Source: Haemaphysalis longicornis (taxonomy: Eukaryota; Arthropoda; Arachnida; Ixodida; Ixodidae). Taken from it: a stretch of 64,000 bases of DNA. The stretch lies in contig CM023448.1 in assembly GCA_013339765.2 (NCBI GenBank), positions 20,477,295 to 20,541,294 on the forward strand, read 5' to 3'. The first letter of the stretch is position 1, and the number at the start of each line of letters is the position of its first letter. A program made the translations under genes and the position numbers. A model generated the notes under the pieces. It was not told the origin of the DNA and made no database searches. It saw nothing but the letters and a program-made list of their open reading frames with translations. This document shows, in pieces, positions 44,201 to 56,789 of the stretch.

Positions 44201-44929
44201 GTTTTTTCTTGGGGGGACAAAAAGCCGTTAGGGAGCCGAACGACGGGGACGCATTTTTCATCCGCTCCGTCTTTCTACGTTTTAAATGAACAAACATCGT
44301 TTTCCAAACAGTAATGAGTGTTCTCGGTGAACGGGCAGGGTGCAAGGACTCACTGGAAATTAGCAGGGAACCTTTTAGGCTATCGAAATGTCATTTATTG
44401 CCACAAGAAGACTGTGCCACACCGACGGGTGAGCTAAGCCTCGCCAGTCATCGCCGCTACCACGCCTCGTCCGCCGGCTTCGTCGACGCATCAGCTCGAA
44501 GCTATTCGCCCCCTCAAGAAATGGATAGCATTGGAGACATCGACCGGGCAGAGATGTCCGATCCGAGATGGAGATGGTTCACCAAAATAACTGGCAAGCG
44601 CAAGTTATTCTGCTTACAATTAAACTGCGACAAGCAATGTTGCACTATTTTGTTGATGATAAACGTAGAAGAGTCTCGCTCGTGCATTGGTAGGATCAAC
44701 TTAATGCCCTGCACTATTACTTCGTGGGATTTTACGACTGCCCATTTAGAAAAAAAATATTTTAAATTTACGATAACAACTGAGCCTTGTCGCTGACGAA
44801 GCCTAGCTGTTAATTTAGTTCCGATGTTTGAAGGTGAGCTTAGCTACTCTTGGGATATGACTCATTTGGGTAAACATAATCGCCAGCATCCTAGCAAACA
44901 CGGATTTTGTCAGGATTTTCTTGCTCAAC
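44201..44929. other. Unassigned interval
   Basis: The plus-strand ORF at 44314-44796 has no recognised domain. Nothing else is seen. Confidence 0.3.
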
Positions 44930-46529
44930 ACAGATTGTTGAGTTCACGCACGATTTGGCTCTTGCAATAGATAAGCTTAAAGTGGTTGACTGTATATTCT
45001 TGGACTGCAAAAAATGAAATGGTGTTCCATATCACCTTCTGCGTAGTACATTTCATCCTATGAACTGAATGAATCGGTTTTTTTATTGTTATTACTATTG
45101 GCCCTATAGCTTTGTTCAAAAGTACTGTGTAGTTTACCGGACTATAGCGAATGAACGTGATTCCGTATACCTGCAGCTTTATTCGAATTTAATAACATCC
45201 TGGTGTGCTGATTCAGAAAAGTTTTTGGGTGTTATACAGTGCGTTAACGGCACCTTTACAAGAAAACCTTCATTTCAATTGAATAGGTATACAGTAAATT
45301 ATGCTGCTGTAACAACGGCCGAGGAATATAAATACCTAGGAGTTTATTTAGGGAGTGGTTAGAGGTTATATAGGCAGGCTCACACCATAAAAGTTACGGC
45401 TCCACATGTTTTTGCCTTTCTGAGACGAAATTTCAGTGAACCTCCATCTAACTGAAAAGAACAACCGTACTTCACTCATGTGCGTTCAATCTTGGTGTAC
45501 GCGTGTGTTTTCGTGGATCCCTACACCAAAGAGCTGGTTGGTACGCTCGAAAACATACAGAATATGTCAGTGCGATTCGTATTAGGCAATTGGCACGCTC
45601 AACTTAGCATGAGAGAAAGTAAAAGTAAACTGAAACAGCAGGACGTAAAAGATTACAGACGAAACCACAGGTTGAACTTTTTTCGTAATATCTATCATTC
45701 GAAAACTGGAATAAAAGGGGAGAAGTATGTCCAAGCGCCATTCTACATATCGCGAAGTGGGACCGCTAGCTTAAAGCAAATTATTAACTTTCCTTTATAG
45801 GGACACTGAAGTGAATTTGTCAAGCTCCCGTTTTTGCTTGCACTGCGTAGACTGGCTCAAATTAGCACACTTTTCATCGTTTAACCGGTTGACAAATCGG
45901 TAATTATTTTACAAAGCGCGAAAGAAGAAAAACTACCATGCGCGGTTTGCGGCGGCCGCACCAACTAAAGCTGTGACGTTGGGAGGAGCGGGCACCGTGA
46001 TTGAACGATGCCCAAGGCAACCAAACAAGTTTCGGTTTCGGTTTCGGTTCTCTAAAACACAACCGGTGGCGTTGTTGAATGGGCATTCTCAATAACTCAG
46101 TAATCATCGTACCGCGCTTCTGCCATGTTGTCAGCTGTAAAAATGCATAAAGATAAGCCTCCCAGGACGGCTTGGAATCGTAGCATTCACTAGCCGAGGC
46201 CTACGCAATGCATGGACGCCCTCCGCGTACCCGCAGACGCCCAAATGTCATGCGCTTTTCCCTTATATTTGGAGCTTGCCTCACTCATGCCTGTACTGTA
46301 AAAAGCGTGTTCGCACCAGGCCAAGGGTCTGTTCATTCTGGCCTGTGCCCACTGCCCGCAAGCAGTCGGTGCTTATGGCAACAGCACGCCAACGAGAAAT
46401 CGCTAGCGCGCCAGTGCCAACCTGCGCGCATGCTGTGAACTAGTTCGTGGAGCCATGAACGTTGCGGCCCAAAAAAAGGTCAACTCAATGTAGAAAACAT
46501 CGGCAGAAAACGAAAAAGTTAACTTACAA

Positions 46530-46625
46530 AAAAAAACCACGCACCCGCGGGGACTCGAACTCGTGACTTGCAAAACACTTGCAGCGACACACCTAGCGCC
46601 CCAGACCAGTCGGCCACGGGACGGG
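46530..46625 (-). other. tRNA-like sequence (Ser/Leu type) inside DNA element
   Basis: On the minus strand, TGGCCGACTGGTCTGGGGCG fits an A box and GAGTTCGAGTCCC a B box, followed by a T run after GCGTGG. The T-arm does not pair well. This is likely a SINE head or a tRNA pseudogene. Confidence 0.5.
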
Positions 46626-46682
46626 TTCCGCCGGCCTTGGTAATATAAGGTATATATTGTACAACAAGTTTACACTTTTATT

Positions 46683-47322
46683 TAGTTTTGGCATTTCAAG
46701 CAGCTTAGGTAACTATTTGTTGTATTGCGCTCGTGCAGTAAGCGTCCCCTGAGTTTCCACAAGAGCTCACGTCTAGCAATTGCATTTCGTAGACGGAAAA
46801 GCGTTCGCAGATGCGTAGTCGTGCTGCTGACCGCTGTGCTTGTTCGCCCAGCGCAAAAAAGTGCTTCCCGCACCCTATTTTTACGCTGTACGGTAGAAAT
46901 ATCAGTTGATTTTATTTCTTTTGACCTATATTGGCTTCGCTGACTCTTCTCCCGCCTTCAAGAGTCTTTATATTTTCCTACTGGCGTACCAGTCAGCGAA
47001 GCGTCGCATGTGCTCTTCTGCAGCGCTTGTCTGAAGCGACCTTGACTTGGAGCTAGATACAGTGTACAAACTAACCAAGTAAAGAAAGGCCCATTCTTCC
47101 ATTCACATTCGTGTCCTGGCTTCGTTTCAACTGAGCGAACGAATTGCGACGACCCGTCGGTGGCCGGCGGACGAAACGCTGGGCGGACTGACTCTGTCTG
47201 AAGGCCGGGGAGCCGTGCAGTAGCTCAGCCAATTGCGAGCTTGGCTCCTCGCGACGTCACACGAAAACGCCGCAGAAGATGGGCGAGCGTAAAGAGAGGA
47301 GGACAGCATTTTCGAATTATTT
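46683..47322 (-). repeat. ~630-bp interspersed repeat, copy inside the DNA element
   Basis: It aligns along its full length with 62490-63130 (plus), starting AAAATGCTGTCCTCCTCTC and ending CTAAATAAAA. It is non-coding. Both copies have an AT-rich, LINE-like 3' tail. Confidence 0.85.
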
Positions 47323-47642
47323 TTCTACTAAATAAAATCGCATAAACGCGCCCAGAGTGGTCGTAACATGGCCTGGGGACTCCGGGCTACAATTTGCGCA
47401 AGTAATCCCGCAATGTTTACATATCACTTCAGTGTCCCTTTAAAGGTGACGCCTTGCGCGATTCATTTTATTTTACATCAATACTGCAGTGTAATTGTCT
47501 TCCACGAATGATTGCATTAACTGTTTATACTGACGATTTTGAGCGCGCTTTCTAGAATTATTTTGTTATTTTGTCTCATATTTAATGCTTAGTGTTATGT
47601 ATCTCCCTTCTGTAATGCATCCAAAGGCAAGCAGGTACCAAA

Positions 47643-47681
<39 letters not shown>

Positions 47682-47682
47682 A

Positions 47683-48649
47683 CTTCCAGAGGCGCAAGTT
47701 TGCCCTTCGACGGGTTGAGTACCCTACGCATTCAACCTTGACCAATAAAATATTTATTGCCCTATTCGTTGCAGTAGGCAAGGTTTCCTGTATGCATGCT
47801 ACCATTGCTATGTTATTGGTTTGAAACAAATTATGTAACTCTAATTTTACTCCTTTCCTTGCGTGAACACAGATGGATACAACTGCAGCCACCTGAAGCA
47901 GGGCGTCATTCGCAACGCGTCTAGAATTTTTTGAACGTAGTATGACATTAGAAGAAAATTAAGTTCTTTTGGACTATTAGGTGGTGTGGACGTAACTCAT
48001 GAAAACAACATTAAAATAGATTGAAAATGAAAGCACCTGTTCGCTTCTTCTTAGTATCAGCCCTGCGCAAGATCATCAGAAAACTTGATCGAGTAGAAAA
48101 TGTCTTTGCAAGAAAAATTGGCAAAAACTGGAAATACTTTTTTCTGAAGGAGTTATATTAAATGCCCCTGAGTGTTTTGTTGAGAACCAAAACGCTTCGT
48201 AAAGGCATTCACGCCGGTTTTATATACATCAAAATTGGTCAAGTAACTGTTATAAAATAGTTTATGTAGTCATAGCATGAAAGTGTTCTGGAATATTGCC
48301 CTAAAATAAATTGGCTAAAAGCGGCGCAATTTATCTCTCTGAAACTCAACCCAGTAAAGTATGCGCCCTCCGCCCCCCCCCCCCCTCCACTTCCCCGTTT
48401 GTTACAGGTAAGCCGCCCCGCAGAGGATATCGGGACCTGGAAAATACATCTATTCAAGCTCTACAAAGAACTGAATATTTTCTGCGTTCGACAGTAAAAG
48501 AGGCACAGCAATTAAAGGAACGACAATTTGTGACCACTGTTTAATAAATGAATTTTGCTGTCAACTGAGGCTGGTAATTAAGCAAGGCTGCGCTGAAAGC
48601 TTGACGGCTGGTGGTTGCGCGCGAGCTCACTGTAATGTGGCTGCATTGG
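47683..48649. other. Unassigned interval
   Basis: No gene seen. A C13 run lies at 48373-48385. Confidence 0.35.
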
Positions 48650-49080
48650 ACCCAAAATGCTGGGTTTGTGCTGCTGCACAGCGCAAATGAGTCATCTGCT
48701 TGCGCGACATGCAGTGACCGGCCCCAGTACAGTTAACGTACTGTGGCTGAACTCCAATGCCCGTAGCACGGCCGTATTTCCGGCAGCTTTAGTCCGGCTG
48801 GAGTCCGACGACCGCATCTCGGCTGTCCTCCGGCGGCCGTACTTCGGCCGTATACGGGTGGCTTTGGAATGGCCGGAGTGCTACGGCTGGAATCTGGCCG
48901 TATGAACGTAAGCCGGTCGACCGGCCGACGGACACTGGCCGTTAGACAGCCATGGGAGTACGGCCGTATACGGCCAAAAGGCCCACATTTGGACACGGCC
49001 CAAACATGGCTTCCGGAAAACGACCAGACAGAAAATCACCGGCCAAAGTACACCGGCCTGTTTCAGGCCGAACAGTCCTG
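48650..49080. repeat. GGCCGTA-rich degenerate minisatellite
   Basis: Variants of CGGCCGTA, ACGGCCGTATACGGCC and CCGGCCGA recur every 20-50 bp, often as palindromes. Composition and motif match the array at 43540-44200. Confidence 0.55.
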
Positions 49081-50627
49081 TGCTGCCTGGATCGATGTTA
49101 TCGCAGAAAACTATCGACCTCATTGAAAAGCACATAAAACATGAGTGTCCAGTGCAATGGGCCGAATATAATTGGCCAAGTTTTAAACTTTATCATCTAA
49201 AGTAGAACTACCGACATCCCTGCATCCAACCTTGCATTAGTGTGCGGTACTGGCGGAGCCAGAAAGCTAAGCTGTGCGCGTGCAACCCCGAACCGATCGT
49301 TCCGTGGACGTCAAGCGGTGCACCCCGAGTTGGGGAACAAAGTGACGGACTTCGTCCGGGAACTTCGTCCGGGAACTTCGCTCACGATCGCTCCGGAGGC
49401 CATGCGCGGACCGGCTCCGCGAACTGTACAATGAGTGGATAGCCGGCAACAACAAAAAGACCTATACGGGCCGGTTGCGACCGTGTCAAGCTGGGTGTCC
49501 TTCTCTGGGCAGTCGCTGCCCGACGACATGGTTACACGAGCGTTCAGGAAGTGCTCCATCAGCAACACGCCTGATGGCATCGAAGATGACAGTGCGAAGT
49601 AGTCATCCTTGGACGACTCTGAGAGCTCGGACGAGTGACTTCGGCCGGCATAGTGAGTGGCAGTGACGGACGGGCGTCAAAAATAAATATAGACATTGTG
49701 AGTGCGTTTCTGTGCCGAATTATTTTTTTTTTCAACTTTGTTGAAGACCCACTGAAACACTGAGAAGTTTGAAATCGAGTGGAACGAAACTCGTTATTGG
49801 GAAAAATAGAACGAATGCATCCTGGGATAAGAATAGCAAAATAACAAACAATATAGGTGAGATACTGAAATAGCAGAAGATTTTTTTGCAAACCTGTACG
49901 CTTTTGACCCTGACTCAAGGACGTTTTGCGTTTTCTGATGTACGCGAAATTTCGCCTTTTATGAATGATGAGGTAGCAACGGCGCTCAAAGCAATAAAGA
50001 AAGGCATGACTGCAGAAGATGATGGCATTACGCCGATATATTGTGTCGTGGAGGCTGTACTGAGGTGGCCAACCCCACATACCTATTCTCGCCGTGCCCG
50101 CGGACATTTACGTGCATGGGTTCGTTCTTCGTTTGCAATTTGAGTTTTAAAGGTGTGTTGATCGATCGGAGACACTTTCAGTAAGGGTACGATCCACCTT
50201 TAGGTATGGCACTGGCGGACTTTTGACGCAACTTCTACAAGGGAAAGCTTTCACCCATCTCAAAATTTTGTTACGAAGGGATGGTAAAGGATTTCAGCGC
50301 ATTAACTTGAACACTTTGCGCTGTTCGGAAGCGGGAACCCGAGCCGGGGCACAATTGGAAGCGGAAAGTCTAGATTCTGTCAATCAGCGATCACCGACAT
50401 GGATAAAACACCAGAGCCTAGGATTGCGAACGACACATTCTCAGCAGCTAAAACTAACTCGTCTGGAGAAGAGTGTAAAAACAAAAGAACCCGGAGATTT
50501 AGTAGACCTCCAAAAAGTACAATACTGCCTGTGACCATAAAAAGTCGCCACTTAGATGGCAGCCTACAAAGCGGTTTTCTGGCGTCCTCCCAATGGGCTG
50601 CCCAAAGGAATGGACAGACGTACACTC
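49081..50627. other. Unassigned interval
   Basis: Short overlapping ORFs, with a local tandem duplication of TTCGTCCGGGAAC near 49352-49378. No gene recognised. Confidence 0.35.
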
Positions 50628-51735
50628 ATGGACAATTGAAATACGCACCCCGGAGTGCGCGGATAAAGATGCCGGTGCCGTCACTTGGCAGCAGCTGGCG
50701 AAAACGCACAGAAATGCGTAGTTGAGAAGTCAGGAGCGAGGCTGCGTGTCCCACTGCGATATGTTGACCTCTGCTCCCTGGCATGCGTGCCTTGTTACCA
50801 TGCCGCAAGAGCGCTGAATTGTTAGCGACGGGGCGCGAGAGTGTATCAGTGCGCCGAGAGCCACTGTGCGCCGGCCACAATCGCCGGCTCCCCGTGTGTG
50901 CCAGAGTCACGATACCGACATAGCTTTGCATGTGAGGTGCATTAACTTGAGCAAAAAACAATGGACACCTGGGTCACTCCTAAACAATGCTATGTGCTGC
51001 CCCCTCTGCAGACTCTACAAGCCCTGCCCAGCAAAAAAAAAACAAAAAACTCTTGCCTCCGAAATTGTTCTCTAACGGCAACTGGCCTCTAGAATGTTTG
51101 GACCTGCCTATCTTCTTAATTTTGGGTAATATTGGAATTCTGACACTAATTTTCTCAGCCCTTACAATGCTTGCAGTTAATGTATATCATTAGAGATGAA
51201 TTCTGATCGTATATCTATTGTTTGCTACAAGCACCGAATCTGCGAAATTAAACAAGGGTGCTTTCGTGCTGGCCAGCTCACTTTTCGGTTCCCAAGCCAC
51301 GCCACCACCAACTCAAAACAAAGCACTGCCTTTACAAGTTAGGCGGCATGCATTTATTTTTGTCTCCGATTCTGTGCGCCGCTTTTCTTCAAGAAAGCAT
51401 CATGAGCTCAACAGTATGTCTTCCCACAGAAGCACTGACCGCAGCTGTCAGCAATTGCGCGCCGCATTGCTCTCAAAGCGACCAACACCTTGGGCTGCAG
51501 CGGGGGTGGTACTTTCAGTGCTTGGAGCGCTCTTGCCGCCCGGCGACAAGGCAAGCATGCGAGCGAGCAGCGGGTGGCATATCGGAGTGGGGCACGCACC
51601 CGACATCTTTACAGCGCGTGGCCGTGCGTTTTCTACGGCCGCTGCCAGGTGACGGCACGGCCGCTGCCAGGTGACGGCACTAGTATCTTCAGGCGTGCGC
51701 TCCGCGGTTCGTATTTAAATTGTCCATGACTGTAC
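50628..51735. repeat. Inverted pair of a ~220-bp repeat
   Basis: The arm at about 50628-50850 (ATGGACAATTGAAATACGC, then GTGCCGTCACTTGGCAGC) matches the reverse complement of about 51510-51735 (ATGGACAATTTAAATACG, then GTGCCGTCACCTGGCAGCGG). The right arm has a 21-bp tandem duplication (CCGCTGCCAGGTGACGGCACG, 51638-51680). About 660 bp separate the arms. No coding sequence is recognised between them. This is either two mobile-element copies in opposite orientation or the ends of one element. Confidence 0.65.
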
Positions 51736-53321
51736 CTTGGTCGTACGGCTTATAGCCGCCAAATAGAAGAAAGCGCGGTTATAAAGAATAAGCCGAACAT
51801 TGGAAGAAAACAGGTTTACAGGAAATCACTGCAGTTTTAAGGCATATGTATCGCTGGCTCCCATGTAGCTGCTTTGTAAAGCGTGTATGGCTTTTCTATA
51901 GCAACAGTTTTTTGGGACTTCTGCATAACTCCCCCTTCCACTGTCGTTCTTTACAGCTGTCAACCGGCGAGTGTGCTGTCTTAAATAACTCCGTTCGTTT
52001 ACAGCGTCATTTCTGTAATTCTGCTGCGGTGGGTAATATTTTTACATGGCCGCAGAGCCAATGAGAGGAACGATGGTTCCGGATAATGGATGATATATTC
52101 ACGATGTGTACAAGGCAGCCATAATCGATCATGCTCAGGCTGCACCCCCCCCCCCACGTCTTCGCCGTCCACGTCGTTGTCTATGGTGGATCATGGCGTC
52201 TTGAACTTCAAGTGGAGAGCACCTTAGGCACTCGCTTCATCGTCCTAGCTCGCTCGCTGGAACCAGGCATATCGTCACAGCGTTAGGGTGTAGCCTGCCA
52301 CGGCCCCTTCGCCGCGGGGTAAACCAGAGGCTTCGAAAGCGAAGCGGTTTATATAGTCATAAGCGCTCGAAACTCGTGAACCACTGGCACTTAACAGTGG
52401 CTTAGTACGGCTATGCCAGGATATACGTAGCGTGAGCTAAGGTTCAGCTGGTTATTCTTAGATTTCCTGGTGTTCTAGGATTAGCTGATTATCATGAATG
52501 CTTACGGCTGTTTATCATCCAAATCAAATTCAATCCAGAACCAATCCAATCCAATTATCGCGCTTGTGGGAAATGTGGCAGTGTAACGCCGGCACGTGTG
52601 GGGAAAAAACAACAAACATAACGGAACTCCCTCTGGCGCAGTTTCAGACAGGGGGCGCGCAAACACTGCGAAGGCGGGAGATTTGAATTGCGTGGGATGG
52701 TAGCAGTAAGCTTGTAACGGCGGTACAGTCCATTGTGAAGAATCACTGCTCTGCACTTCCGACAGCTTTCACATTGAGTGGAACGGGTTTAATTTTTCAA
52801 ATATGTACCTGCCGATGCCATAATGTTAGAGGCTTTCTCATTTATGTAAAACAAAAAGGTGTTGTTTTCAGACACTTTTTAATGCGTACAAAACAAAAAC
52901 ACACTTCAAGAAAGCCATACGCGCCTAATTTTGTCATCTGTTTGCACATTTTTGAGGTTTTAGAATGTCGCTAATTGTGTTGTTCTTTTTTCTACCTTTC
53001 GAGAGTTTTAAAACTGACATCCTCACACAATAGAATTGCAATCTACATTTCATCTGCCTTTTTTCGGATTTTTTGCTTCTCGCGTTCTTTCTGTGCCCAT
53101 TAAACAAGCCACTCCTTCCAAAGTGTTATATGCTGTACCCAAATGCCACGTTAATATTTAATTTCTCCGGAGTATGTCTCACCCGCTGCCAGCTCAGAGC
53201 GCCACGCGTACAGCCGTTTTATTCGTGGACATTGCATACATTCATGGCTAATAAATGTTGAACATAGATTTCAGTATGTGTCCTCCTCAACAAGCCTCTT
53301 TCAACCTTAGAGGCTCACCAA
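51736..53321. other. Unassigned interval
   Basis: A C11 run lies at 52145-52155 and a CCAAT-like simple stretch near 52515-52556. No gene recognised. Confidence 0.35.
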
Positions 53322-53330
53322 TTAGCAGGC

Positions 53331-53384
53331 TACCTTGACCGATGTCTTCATCGTCCCTACCTTGACCGATGTCTTCATCGTCAT
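53331..53384. repeat. 27-bp tandem duplication
   Basis: TACCTTGACCGATGTCTTCA is repeated at 53331 and 53358 with period 27, so it does not break reading frames (9 codons). It lies in a minus-strand ORF (53322-53531) of unknown nature. Confidence 0.85.
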
Positions 53385-54489
53385 TCTGGTCGGTAGGATC
53401 ACCGAAGTTACGTAGGTAAATGAGGCCGTAGAACCGTCCTCATCTGTGAGAACATCGAGAAATGTCAGTGAAGCATAATAGAAAAGCTGTGCGCAAAGTT
53501 TTAATAAACACTGGAAGCAATGCTGAAACATGTCAAAGAGTTTTACAGTGCAAAAAAGATATTAGTAGGTTGCTTGTATTTCGCGATAATCTTAAACGTA
53601 CCAAAAACTTAAAAGCACTTGAAGGCAAAATATTTCGGGGCTTGGGTTTCAAGCCGGGTTCGCTTTTTCGATAATGGCTTGAAGTACCACTTTCGCATGG
53701 CCGGTCTCCAAGGAATAATCAAATGTCTCCTGATCACGCTAGCAAGAGTGCTAGCAAGAACGACAGGAATAAAACTACCGGTAAGACTATTTTAATACAC
53801 AGGAACAAAAATATCTGCATAAATTCAAACTATTTCCTGCTAATGTGTGGCATTATTCAGTCATTTGTCTTTAATGTAAGCTTGTTACGCCCAGATAGGC
53901 TATCAATAGCCAGATGGGTAGGATTACCCTTTTGTTTTACACTTGTTCTTTTTGGGCAAGGAGGCTGTTTCTTTGTGCGGTAGGGAATCGTGGGGAAGGA
54001 GGCACCAATATGCCTGCATGCTCGGTGATTGTGGATCAGTGCACCACACTTTGGAGTTCATGCAAAGAAATGAACTATATCAAATGCCTATCTGCCACGC
54101 CGAAACTGAAATCCAACCCAGTTTATTGGGAATTACTTTGGCGCCCTAACACAGAGCAAATAGCTCCCCTTCCGTCCTCCCCCACAGTGTTCTCTCCAGT
54201 GCCACAGAAATTGGTCTTCGAGTACACTCAATTCGAAAAGGAGGGTGGCAGAGTTGGGTACTGAGGTCGCGTGAAGGCACCAGATGCTGCCCACATTAAA
54301 CCTCACTGCATGTTCCCTCCTTCACCGTCTATGATTTCTATTTCCGTGCAACGAGGTGCCTGTTTCTCGCCCGATTCCACAAACCGAGATACCATTCAGC
54401 AGGCTTAGCCGCAACCCATAAAATCCGCCTGTTACGGCCATGACGGTTTCCCAAAGCAATTACGAGGCTCACAATAGGCGTCCGTCAGC
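53385..54489. other. Unassigned interval
   Basis: Plus-strand ORFs at 53723-53983 and 53914-54264 show no known domain. Some of this may be 5' sequence of the LINE that follows. Confidence 0.3.
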
Positions 54490-55255
54490 ATAGAAACATG
54501 CTACACCACTTATTTCTGAACACCGGCAATGTTCTCATCATCACGCGTCTCCGTCTGACCTGTCTCCCTTCGTGTGTGGCCAAAGTCCTCAAACAGGGAC
54601 TCACCAGGAGGTTCACCGATTATACAACGAGAACGAAAGCCATCCTACCCACTTGTCTCAGGTATAGACCTAAACACTCCAGTCAACATGCTCTCCTCAA
54701 GCTACACCACAAAGTCACTTCCCAACACCCTAAAGATGACGCAGCGGAGATTATTGAGCTTTAGTTGTACAAATCGCAGTGCAGAGTCCCCAACAGTGCG
54801 ACCTTTAGATGCATACAGTCCATTCAGCCAGAGTACTGCGTTTTAAACTGCGTGTACTGCTTCCCAACTGCATGCATAACCATAACTTAAGAAAGGCAGG
54901 CTCTGGTCTGACACTACCTATCACTCGTCCTTGGGCACGCGCCAGGGTTACACTCCCCCGGTTTACTCAACCAAGTACTCCTTACAATCAGGATAGTAGC
55001 CTCACTCTCTAGGCTTTCATATACTCCTTATGCAGATAAAAATGGGATCTGCGTACCTGGAGGCAGTGATACTCAGTTCAAAATCATCCTCCAACAAGGT
55101 GCCCAGATCACGTATAAAGAGGCGCAGCTGACTCGGCTATCCTGTTCTCTCAAACATTCTTCCTCATTTTCTCTGCCTGTCCTCGCCTCAACCTTCCCTT
55201 GCTTTTTGCCAAGAAATAAAAAAGAAAATCAAATCAAAATCAAATCAAATTCATG
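54490..55255 (+). mobile_element. LINE fragment: start of reverse transcriptase and 3' tail
   Basis: Plus-strand frames include SCVAKVLKQGLTRRFTDY then RYRPKHSSQHALLKLHH (about 54560-54720), the early RT block of the 'K..E..i..rl..yl...gFR...St.d.ll.l' type. The catalytic palm does not follow, so an internal deletion is likely. The 3' end has TTTTTGCCAAGAAATAAA and then (AAATC)n simple sequence at about 55215-55250. The same CCAAGAAATAAA ends the LINE at 95-1362. Confidence 0.62.
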
Positions 55256-56789
55256 AACATTCATGTTTGACTCATTCACGGGATTGTGCCATCGGGGAAG
55301 TAGTGAATATTCTAGGTCTCCTTACACAATGCACACAACTTAACAGTAAATTTCTCTCTCTTTTTCCCTTTAAGGATATTCAAATAATGGAACTAATTCA
55401 GAGTATAGTTCGCTAACGCCATAGCAGCTCACAAACCGATGTTCAAATACAGCGGCCACCGCGTTGTCAAAACTCAGCTTGTTTTGCACACAAAAATACG
55501 TCTGTCTTCCCCTCAGCAGGCATTCCCACTGGCGCAATAGTGCACAGGAAATCACCACTTGTATACTTGTTATTCGTGACGCCGGCTGCTGCTTCGCGTT
55601 TGTTTAAGAGAGAGAGAGAGAGAGAGAATAACTGTAATGAAAACCAGTGATGTTAGCCGAGCTGTCGGGCTAGCTTGCTACGCCAGATGAGAGAAAAAAA
55701 AAATCGAAAGGAAAAAAAAGAAAAAAAAGAAATTATGTCATGTGATGGGGCCAAAATTTTCAATCACAAAACTCTGTTCAGTTCTGTGCTCCGAAAAAAC
55801 CCCAAAAGAGCTTTTATTGCACGTGCAGCGTGACTGGGACCCAATCATGGACCCAAACCAGCCATCAGCTCAAGCCCCGCACCAAACTGGCTGCACAACG
55901 ATAATAAGAGTTTCTGCCTGTGCAAGGTGTACTTTGGACACATGCATATAACATGATGTATGTCTTCTCGTGAGTCACATCTGGAACAAAGAGGTGGAGA
56001 TGCCTGCTGAATTTTATACAAATAATGTCACGTGTAGGCCACATTCAAGCGCAGCCTTTGCAGAATGGCTTCCTTGCGCTCTGTTTGAGTAGTCACCGCG
56101 TGACCTTTTGTTTTCGCATGCAGTGGTACCGACGTTGCATCTTGCCTGCTACACGGGTGACCCATCGCTGTGGCGATATTACACTTTTCTCACATGCATG
56201 CGATCATTGATATGTTAAACCCCGGGTGTCGAAACGGAAAAAATGATACGTTTGGACGGAATGAAAATAAAAACAGAGCATTATTTATTATTTCATTTAA
56301 GCGAGAAGCCGAAAAACTGTCGTTTCGGTCTTCGTTTTGAGTCGTCAGTTAAGGTATTTCAGGGTTATTTTAAGTTTCATGCAATGAGTTTGGAGATTGC
56401 CGTTGGGCCGCCGGTGTAAGATCTCCTCTCCCGCAACTGGCTTCGATTGGCTCCTAGGCTTCGACAGGCTCGCTCCCGTAGTCTCTGTTCTAATGGTCAT
56501 CGCCGTCCTACCCCACGTGGTAGCCACGCACAGCTGGGTGCGATGCCTACGTCCCAGCCTTATTTATCGGTGTACTGGCTTATATATACCCGACGATTCT
56601 GCAACACCAAATAGTAATAAAGAATGACGAATACAATGTTTGTCGCGATCACAGCAGCATACACAAGAAACGCGAAAACATCACATTACAGTGGCACACA
56701 CAATTAAGACTGCTATACACCATGGTGCTCTTGTTGGAAAGTGGCGCCACAGCGGAGCAGACCACATTCTATAAGTGCGGAATTGGTTT
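55256..56789. other. Unassigned interval with AG repeat
   Basis: A perfect (AG)n run is at 55607-55627, followed by an A-rich run near 55690-55730. No gene recognised. Confidence 0.35.

Larger units (their letters stand above)
45799..47439. mobile_element. Non-autonomous TTAA-type element with perfect 16-bp terminal repeats
   Basis: The ends AGGGACACTGAAGTGA (45799-45814) and its inverted copy (47424-47439) are identical. Flanks are TTAT (45795-45798, presumably mutated TTAA) and TTAA (47440-47443). Precise removal restores the LINE frame as FPLKVTP. No transposase is present. Inside are a tRNA-like stretch on the minus strand and one copy of the ~630-bp repeat. Confidence 0.87.
44930..47682 (+). 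mobile_element. CR1/Jockey-like LINE, split by a DNA element
   Basis: Plus-strand reverse transcriptase fragments: TQIVEFTHDLALAIDKLK then VDCIFLDCKK (palm motif A) near 44932-45015; CVVYRTIANERDSVYLQ near 45125; AAVTTAEEYKYLGVYLGS (thumb) near 45305; VRSILVYACVFVDPYTKEL near 45480; RNHRLNFFRNIYHSKTGI near 45665; and IINFPL at 45782-45796. After the inserted element the frame resumes with KVTPCAI at 47444. The LINE ends in a perfect (AAAT)n tail at 47640-47682. The palm is largely deleted. Its motifs resemble the LINEs at 95-1362 and 23485-24640. Confidence 0.82.

Noticed and set aside
46030..46052. (TTTCGG)n as a telomere-like repeat
   Set aside because: Only three to four units inside a DNA element. 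Arthropod telomeres are usually TTAGG.
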